Shown here: positions 38,701-48,100 of the stretch, piece by piece | Layout: each line of letters starts with the position of its first letter | How positions within the stretch are numbered: the first letter of the stretch is position 1 | Assembly (NCBI GenBank): GCA_024449915.1 | Contig: JAMZAV010002009.1 | Coordinates: 54,254-118,253 of the forward strand | Length of the DNA: 64,000 nt | Direction of reading: 5' to 3' | Source of the DNA: Sweltsa coloradensis | Lineage: Eukaryota > Arthropoda > Insecta > Plecoptera > Chloroperlidae | Made by a program: the position numbers and the translations under genes | Notes under the pieces: model-generated | Told to the model about the DNA's origin: nothing | The model's input: the letters and a program-made list of their open reading frames with translations, nothing else | Databases searched by the model: none

Positions 38701-41700
38701 TATCTACATATTTGAATAACATAGGACCCGATTGAGGTGGAAGTGACGTTTTTTAAATGCCTGCTGGGGGAGAAACTTTGTACAATGTACATGACTCGGA
38801 TGTCACGGCTTTCCAGGAGTGATAGGCCTTGCTTGATAGCTGTCACTTGCTTTTATTTGTCCGAAGTAATCTGATCACCGCCCTCTGGATGTATGTAAAG
38901 GTTGACCTTTACATACATCCAGACGGCGGTGAATCTGATGTTTGTCCGAAATTTCATTGTTGTAACGCAACAATCGATAGACGAGAATAGAATCGGGTAT
39001 CGAGTCCTATGCTATACCAGCATACCACAACATGTAGGCATAGGTACTTGGTATGTTCAGTAGGGCCCCGCTAAATCGGGCCCCGGCAATTCGGATTTCT
39101 GGATAATTTGGGCCGGGCCAAAAAATTTAAAAAAATTAAAAATTAAATGAAAGGTTCTTAACCGCTGTGCCGTGCGTAGTAAAGAGAGAGTAGATCGCTG
39201 CAGGCCACCCACCAGCTGACTGAGCGAGGCTAGTGGCATGCCACTCGAGAGCGAGGTTGACCGGCCAGTGTAGGCCTAACCCCCTCCCTCCCAGACAGCC
39301 AGACGAAGATGCTATAAATATGCTATGAATCACACTGCTGTGTTTGCGTCATTGTTCATGTTCGAGCAACTTCCACGTTGCGATGACTTGACGGAATGGG
39401 TGGCAGGCAAGTGTGAAGATAACATGTCGTCGCAAGTGTTGTCTGATGAAGAGATCGTCGAATCGAGTCGAATGGTGAAAAAGAAACATCGCTAATAAAC
39501 ATCGTTTAATGCCTAGGGAGCCTAGGCCTAGAACAGATGCGATGCGTTTCTTCTAGAAGTTCGCGATCTACTGCGCACTAGTTGCGCGCAGCAGAGCGGT
39601 CGACTCACACACGTGTTTGGGTAGAGTCAAGCTGAAAGGCTGGTGCAAACGCGCGATTTCATCAGTTGCATGGCTGGTACAAACGCATGATTTTGTCGGC
39701 CGTAAGAGCCAAAATATGCGATCGCACAACCCTCGACAAATCCACGCGAAGTACTCTCGCGAGGCGTAATATCCACTCGCAACGAGGTGGCGCGGGTAAA
39801 CCGGGGTCAGGGGCAAAGCCCCAGCCGCCGGAGGCAAATCCGTCGAAGGCGGAAATTTTTTGGGGTCCTGTGTTATATTTGGTGGCCTAAAATGCGATTT
39901 GAGGCGACATCTAACCTTAAAAAAACGATTAAAAGAAAGCAAACACTGCATTATTAACTCCTTACGTCACCACCAACTTAGGCCTCTAACTTAGCAGCTA
40001 ACTTAGCCTCTAACTTTAGGTGGCTGTTCATGATAGATATTTAGGCCGCTAACTTAACAGCCACTGCCTCCTAGATGTTGCTCGTGACAGAGTGTTTTAC
40101 AGCTACCGTAGCCTCTAACTTTAGGTGGCTGTGCATGATAGATGTTTTTAAACCAATCACAACACAGATTTGCAGTGTTTACTTTTATCGCGCCAATGCT
40201 TGACATACAATAACATTCAGCATTCAGTAAGTAGGCCTGCCTAGCTCTACTTAGGGAGCATTATAGAATTGATTGACTATACACTGTAGTTTATTAAACA
40301 ATAATTGATGGTAAAAATAATAAATGTATTTATTTAAGACAACGTGACGTAAGCCCTACAACTACATAACCTCACATGGCCTAGCCCTAGCTGGGGGCTA
40401 GGCCTAGTGCCGCAATAGACGTTAATAATACTGACGGTCAGTTGACATTTCTGCCCCAATCGATAGCCACATGTTTTCTTTTATATTCTTATCTTTGTAT
40501 AAAGACAAAGATTTTACATATAGCAGTGGCCTTTTCATGAATTCGTTCAATAGCTTTTCATAGAACAATAGCTGATGTTCCTTGGGATCCATTTTTGCTG
40601 TTTGTTTACGTTTTCAATCGGATATGACCGGAAATTGTCGGCTCGAGTCTCTCTCTGATTGGTTAAAAGTAGGGATGTCAACGGGTACCCGGGTACCCGT
40701 TACCCGCCCGTTGCCCGCGGGTACGGGTCCAATTTTCCATTACCCGTTACCCGGAATTACCCGTTCTTTCCTTTGTCCATCGCGATCTTTTTCACGGAAC
40801 AGACAATACATCGCGTCATTATACCCCTCCCCCTACCACTCATGGCTGGCTGCTGTGATTGTAGCGACGAGTTATTGAGTGAGATTGTTGAAGGATCTAA
40901 TACGGAATTCGACGCGGGTTGGGGGGGGGGGGGCTTAGAGATAGCGGCGAACAAGGCTTGACCTTGAAGCAAACTTTACGATTTGGTTGCTCGAGACAAA
41001 ACAGATGCCAATGCACCAAATTTCGTAATCGGGAGCGCAGAAACACTAAAAAATGAGTGTTATCTGCCCGGTTGTAATGACGTTTGACTGAAGACCTACG
41101 AGTTTGCGATGACTCAAAGCTGCCGATGTGAAGACGGGAAGGGTGTTGAAATTGGACACTACTCGCGTGTATGAATGAAACAATGACCGTAGACCTAAAT
41201 TGATTCATAAGAAACTACAGTTCGGCTGGTCGCACACAGGATAAAAACAGCATAAAATAAAAATAGTTTACTGATCAAGGATAATTAGTCAACGTGTACA
41301 CGTACCATCCCTAATTTCGTGTGAAGTGGAAGATCACTTTGAATGAACTGATACGGAAATAGTGCGCGGGGAGCGGGAGATCATGCATTGGGTTAAAGAC
41401 AAAGATTGACCTTGATCAGCCTACGATCCGATTTCGGTTGCGTACATATGCGCATGAAAGGAATGAAATAATCAATCAGTGTTCCTTTCCGCTTGATGTA
41501 GTTGCTCCGAACCCATTAAGTCATCGTACACTAAAGTCCTTTGCATAACACTCCAAAAAGGCATGACCGGTATAAAATTTGGGACAAAGAATGACATATA
41601 TCAAATGAAAGCTTACGACGAGCACTTTTCAAAAAACCATGATATACCTCTGGCAAATCCAGCTTTCTATGTCAAAACCGAGGTCAAAGGTCAAATTTGT

Positions 41701-42099
41701 AATATTTTAATTAATTTTTAATGAAGTAACAGAAAATGTTTGAAACCTTCAATAAGGATTTTTAGGAAGAAAAATGTTACAAATTTATTAAAAAAATATA
41801 AACATTACCCACTTGACCTTTTTTGACCTTGATTGGGGTCAATTTCCCCAACTTGGTCAAATTGCGCAATTTCTGTCGATTTCTTGGTCTATATTAATTG
41901 TATACACGTACTTACTTGTAAATTCTTTAAATTTAAGAGTAATAATCGTTATCACACTGTTAATATGGTATTCATTCAAAATGGCGGTCAAAGGTCAATA
42001 GGTGAGGATTATCAAAATCCGTCTAATTACAGTAAGATCTCTCTTATCCGATCTCCTCTTATCCGATGTTTCGTGTTAACCGAGCCGCCAAAAATAAAA

Positions 42100-42142
<43 letters not shown>

Positions 42143-45100
42143 AGTTTAAACACGTAAATAAAACATAAAAATAATTACAGACGCCGCGCCGCACTTTTTT
42201 AAATGTACTCGCATACATTTGTAGGCATGCCTTACGAGTGAGTGCAAAGAAGATAGATCGGCGATATATCTCGACTTTCGAGCAGTGTGCATCAGTGTAC
42301 TGAGCGTATAGATTTTCATGGTCATGTGCGTCGGCGCATCGCCGGTAAGCGTCAGTGCCACCCACTGAGCAGATAGAGCTCAGGGTGCGTCGCGCGCCTG
42401 CGCGTGCGCATACGATCCAGCCATCTCACACACAGCTGTTTCAAAGATGGTCGTTGTGGAACTAGATGCAATCATGTTTCAACCGATTCACGAAATTCGT
42501 AATCACGACGCATTGAATGGTATTCCTGGGCTTATCTTATTTCTTTCCCAGACTTATCTTGCGTCGTGAGCTTCAGCGGGGGCATAGTAGTGATCGGTTT
42601 TCCCACATGAGAAAGAGAGCTAGGCCTAGGCCTATGTTTGCATTGTAGGCCTAGGCCTACTGCGTCGAGTTTAGGCCTAGGCCTAGGCCTAGACATACGT
42701 TTTTATTACGACATGTAGGCCTAATTGTGTACGTGTGTTCGTGAGCTTGAATTAAAAGCTATTAAATCATTTAGTATACCCTGTATGAAGTGTATCGTGT
42801 GTATTTTATGTTCCTTTATCCATTACATGTGTCATATATCATTTTACCACATCAGGCTATGCTACGAGAGCAAATAAACAATTGATCCGCGCCATCCGAG
42901 TTTTTCGCAAATCCGAGGTGCCCCCGGTCTCATCCAACTCGGATAAGAGAGATCTTACTGTACTTAAATATTACTTGTGGGTACTCCAAAGACGTAGAAT
43001 TTAAATTGTAATAATAATTTAACAAAAGTGAATAATAGTAGTACGTCATAGTCTTAATAAAACGTATTTATAGTATTTCTTCTTAGCTAATTAAGAAATA
43101 ACTGAATACATTGTAGTCTTCAACGTTCAGGGTACTTTGGAATTGGTGTGCTGCTGTAACAAAATAAATGCATTTCTAAAACAAACGTGATCATGTTCAG
43201 ATCAGTGATATGATAAAGTATGATATAATGTTTTACCTTAGTATAGTCACAGTCCAAATCGTCGGGTGCATCATCTTCTGAATCACTGGAATTACCATGC
43301 TGGGTGCCGTCATTCGAACAATCTTTCAGCTTACAAGCATGGGTACACTTCAGTTGATTGGCCAAACACTCGCAGGTCGGCATCTTGCAAATACGGGAAC
43401 TGTCTCAGGCTAGGAGATCCATGAAGGCCATAGGTGCTGGAGTTCCAACCTTTCACTCGATGCTCAGATCTCCTTCTGCCATGGTTTTGCATCCATAGCC
43501 ACTTGGATCAGGAACATCAGGATTGGCTACCAAGCAACGTATCCATACCGCTGTTTGGTAGTTTGCTTGCAGGATGTGAAGCAGTAGGCAGTCGTACAAG
43601 GTGGTAACCGATCAGACTTGATATCTCCACACTTACTCCTAAAAAGCTCGTAGCGCAGCTGGTTGACGCTTGATAGAGACGTAGTCAAACAGTACAGTTT
43701 ACAGACAAAATCCTCGAGTTTAATATTAATATCGTTAGAAACTCTCCAGTCCTCACCCAGCTTGCTTATCTTGACACAGAAATGTGGATGTTTTTCATGG
43801 TATTCAAAGCTCTCTTTTTTCCTTTACCACTGAAGGTGCTCACCATGTCACATCCAGATAGTGCATGGAGGCCAGGGAGGGCGTTGCATATTTCGAATCT
43901 CAACGATCAATACAGAACTGATTTCTTCACATGAAGAAGCAGATACTCGCATTCTATTTCACGCCAAGCATGCATCGGTCAATGGGTTTAAATCAGCAGT
44001 GATTGTTTCAGCTGACACCGATGTCTTAGTTCCAAGCATTTGGGCTTCTTTCAGAATAATTATAGCAATGTACTTAAAAAGAGGCACCGAAAATCGAACA
44101 CACTTTGCTGATGTGTCAAAACTAGCAAGTTCGTCGGGATTCGAAATATGCAACGCCCTCCCTGGCCTCCATGCACTATCTGGTTGTGACTCGGTGAGCT
44201 CCATCAGTGGTAAAGGAAAAAAGAGAGCTTTGAATACCATGAAAAACATCCACATTTCTGTGTCAAGATAAGCAAGCTGGGTGAGGACTGGAGAGTTTCT
44301 AACAATATAAATATAAAACTCGAGGATTTTGTCTGTAAACTGTACTGTTTGACTACGTCTCTATCAAGCGTCAACCAGCTGCGCTACGAGCTTTTTAGGA
44401 GTAAGTGTGGAGATATCAAGTCTGATCGGTTACCACCTTGTACGACTGCCTACTGCTTCACATCCTGCGAGCGAACTAACAAACAGCGGTCTGGATACGA
44501 TGCTTGGTAGCCAATCCTGATGTTCCTTATCCAAGTGGCTATGGATGGAAAACCATGGCAGAAGGAGATCTGAGCATCGAGTGGAAGGTTGGAACTCCAG
44601 CACCTATGGCCTTCATGGATCTCCTAGCCTGAGACAGTTCCCGTATTTGCAAGATGCCGACCTGCGAGTGTTTGGCCAATCAACTGAAGTGTACCCATGC
44701 TTGTAAGCTGAAAGATTGTTCGAATGACGGCACCCAGCATGGTAATTCCAGTGATTCAGAAGATGATGCACCCGACGATTTGGACAGTGACTACTTAGGT
44801 AAAACACCATATCACAGATTGTACTCTATTATCTGTGATCATATCATTCTTTATCATATCACTGATCTGAACATGATCATGTTTGTTTTAGAAATGCATT
44901 TATTTTGTTACAGCAGCACACCAATTCCAAAATACCCTGAACGTTGAAGACTTACAAATATATTCAGTTATTTCTTAATTAGCTAAGAAGAAATACTATA
45001 AATACGTTTTATTAAGACTTATTGTGACGTACTACTATTATTCACTTTTGTTAAATTATTATTACAATTTAAATTCTACGTCTTTAGAGTACCCACAAGT

Positions 45101-48100
45101 AATCTTTTAGTAATTGGACGGATTTTGACGATCCTTACCTATTGACCTTTGACCGCCATTTTGAATGAATACCATATAAACAGTGTGATAACGATTATAA
45201 CTCTTAAATTTAAAGAATTTACAAGTAATTACGTGTATATAATGAATATAGAGCAAGAAATCGAGAGAAATTGCGCAATTTGACCAAGTTGGGGAAATCG
45301 ACCCCAATCAAGGTCAAAAAAGGTCAAGTGGGTAATGTTTATATTTTTTTATTACATTTTTAACATTTATCTTCCTAAAAATGTTTATTGAAGGTTTCAA
45401 ACATTTTCTGTTACTTCATTAAAAATTAATTAAAATATTACAAATTTGACATTTGACCTCAGTTTTGACAGAGAAAGCTGGATTTGCCAGAGGTATATCA
45501 TGGTTTTTTGAAAAGTGCTCGTCGTAAGCTTTCATTTGATATATGTCATTCTTTGTCCCAAATTTTATACTGTCATTCTCGTTATGCAAAGGACTATGAG
45601 CCCAATCAAGAAATTGAAGTTTCTTATGATTTCAATGCTATGATACGGTATTGTATGATAGTACGTTGCATTATTGTAAATAATTGCAATATCTCTGCTT
45701 TTACCTACTTTCTGTGCAAGAAAGTTAGTGGACAACTATAAAACAGTACACAGATATAAAGGTACATAGTGATAGGGAGAAGTGTAGGCCCAACAAACGG
45801 AAGAGTATCGTCTTTACTTTTCAGACAGATACGTTATCGTATCGTCACTATGGTGAGTGAGACCCCTGAAATCACCGTTTTCCACTTTCTAAGCCATTTG
45901 CGAGAGAGTAATAAACAAAGTTTTTGTTATCTATGAGTTTTACACACGTTTTTGTTACTCTAGGGCCAGGTCCTCATTCAGACCGTCAGACGTCATAGTA
46001 ATGAGAGTGACCCATTATATTTAGGGTTGTGCGAACCTGGATTTTTAAATTTCGAACCGAACCTCGAACCTACATTTACAAAGTTCGCGAACCTTGAACC
46101 TCGAACCGAACCTTTTTTTTTAAAGGGGAAGGGAATCACATGGGCACTGAAGAAAAACTGATCATTGATCCAAATCTAGGCTGAGGAGCTTAGGCCTAGG
46201 GCCTAGGTTCCCTGGCTTATCTCGCACAATAATAATATTACAAGTATCAAATACAGCGCATTCTTGTCATAAATGTCCAGGGAATTCTTCTGATGTATTT
46301 TTAATCATGTGGGGAAAACGTTTTAAGGGTTGGGTAGCCTAGGCCTAGCCTAACCATCTTCAGACGAAAAATCATAATAATATCGATCAAATTAAGCGGC
46401 AATGCAACTTTTATAGCCAAACCTGAAGACAACACATCAAAATCAACATTAATAATGGTTTCTTATGATCTTAAACTGTAAAAAAAACACGCGTCTTGGT
46501 TAGGTCGCCCTAGCAGGCCTAGGTAGGCCTACCTAGGCTTACGGGATAGGCCCTAGGCCTACTACACTCGGACCGTCATCACTTCCCGATGAAAAATCAT
46601 TACAAGATCGATGAAATCATAGAGAAATAACGATGAAATAAAGCGGCAATGTCACTTTCTAGCCAAACCTGAAGACAAAATCGACATTATTACCGGAGCC
46701 TAGGGCTAGGCCTAGGCCTAGGCCTACCTAGCTCGGACTGCTTACATTTGGACCGTTACTTTCCGATGAAAATTGAAAACTCATTAGTAGATCGATAAAA
46801 TTACGCGTCGATGCCATTATAATCTTTTTCGCCTGAAGAAAATCCACCAGCATCAACAATAAATAACGATTTCTTGCTATCTCAAGTGTCCAGAATATTT
46901 ACGCGTCAAGAAAAATCCGCCATTTTAAGATTTTGCAAGTTGCATATGCACTGCTTACAGCGCTAATTCGACTTTCGATTATCGAGCGGCGACCGCGGTA
47001 GACTTGTATCGATCGGTCGATGCTGTAGGCGTCGCTCCGGAAGGCGTGGCTTTCCGTAAGCGGGAATTTCAAAGGTTCGGTTCGAGGTTCGACTTTCAAA
47101 ATAATTTTCGAACCGAACCGAACCGGATTTAAGGTTCGGTTCGGTTCGTCTTTTCGAACGGTTCGCACAACCCTAAATTGCTCCGTAATATTGAAAGTGA
47201 AATACATTAGCAAACAGAAATATTAATTATAAATAGCTTTTTAAATGTCTTGTATCAGTTAATACATTCACAATACTGTGAACAATAATAATCAATGCCT
47301 ATGCACTACCAAATATTTTTACTTATGCTTCTTTCTTAAAAACATGTGAACAATAATAATTAGTTAATTACTGCCTGTGCACTACCAAATATAGTCCTTG
47401 AGGTTAAGAGCAAGGAGAGGTGAATGCACATCGTCTAAAATTAATATCCTTTTCCTTGATTTGTTTATTTGCATCTTTATCACTTAATATTTTCCAATCA
47501 ACAATTCTGACAATGAGCTAATAAGACTATTCCATTGAATCACTTTTTAAATTGTTATCTGTCTGATCTATGGCAATGGCTAATGGTTGATTTTTTTCTG
47601 AATATTGGACAGAAATGAGTTCCCAAACCACCGAACCATGTGACCCACACTGAGACCAATGTCACTTTACTTATTTCTGATGTAAACTCATTCCGTGGCT
47701 ACTGAGTGATAACTTATTCTTCCTCTTAACTTGTAGTTGGCAAAGGAGGATGAAATAAAGATTCCCGAGAAGCTGTCTAAACGCCCAGCCGTGAAAACTC
47801 TAACCGAGGAAGACTTGGAGAGCTACACAATTGGAGATATCATTCTTCCATTGCCCGGGTTTGATGTGGTTTTCCCGGACAACTGTGTTAAGGAGTGGTA
47901 CGAAGAATATCTGAAAGTTGATGGCCTGTCTATTGCAGGGATGAAGCAAAAAGTCAAGTAAGTCTTAACTAGTACGATTTAACTGAATGGTTTGACCTAT
48001 CGGTGGGGTACATGACTAAGGCCCCGTAAATTTAGTTTGAACTTTATATGATTTAAGTCTACTATTTTACTTTTTAGATGAGCGAAGCGAAGACTTCAAT

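Larger units (their letters stand above)
41535..45595. mobile_element. 4-kb palindrome carrying a FEN/XPG-like gene fragment
   Basis: The left arm (41535-43899) and the right arm (44138-45595) are inverted copies with an estimated few to ten percent divergence, around a 238-bp spacer. The outer ends are AGTCCTTTGCATAAC and GTTATGCAAAGGACT. The left arm is longer only because a 931-bp pogo-like MITE (42030-42960) is inserted there. The arms contain the 3' part of the gene at 43861 plus 3' flank, so the locus looks like two 3' halves joined head to head, with the gene's 5' part lost. Such snap-back structures are known for DNA transposons, but the superfamily is unknown to me. Confidence 0.85.

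Noticed and set aside
38875..38932. microRNA precursor
   Set aside because: The loop is about two bases and the stem is almost perfect, unlike Drosha/Dicer substrates.
45484..45741. 85-residue frame at the right end of the palindrome
   Set aside because: It crosses the palindrome border and has no counterpart or domain.
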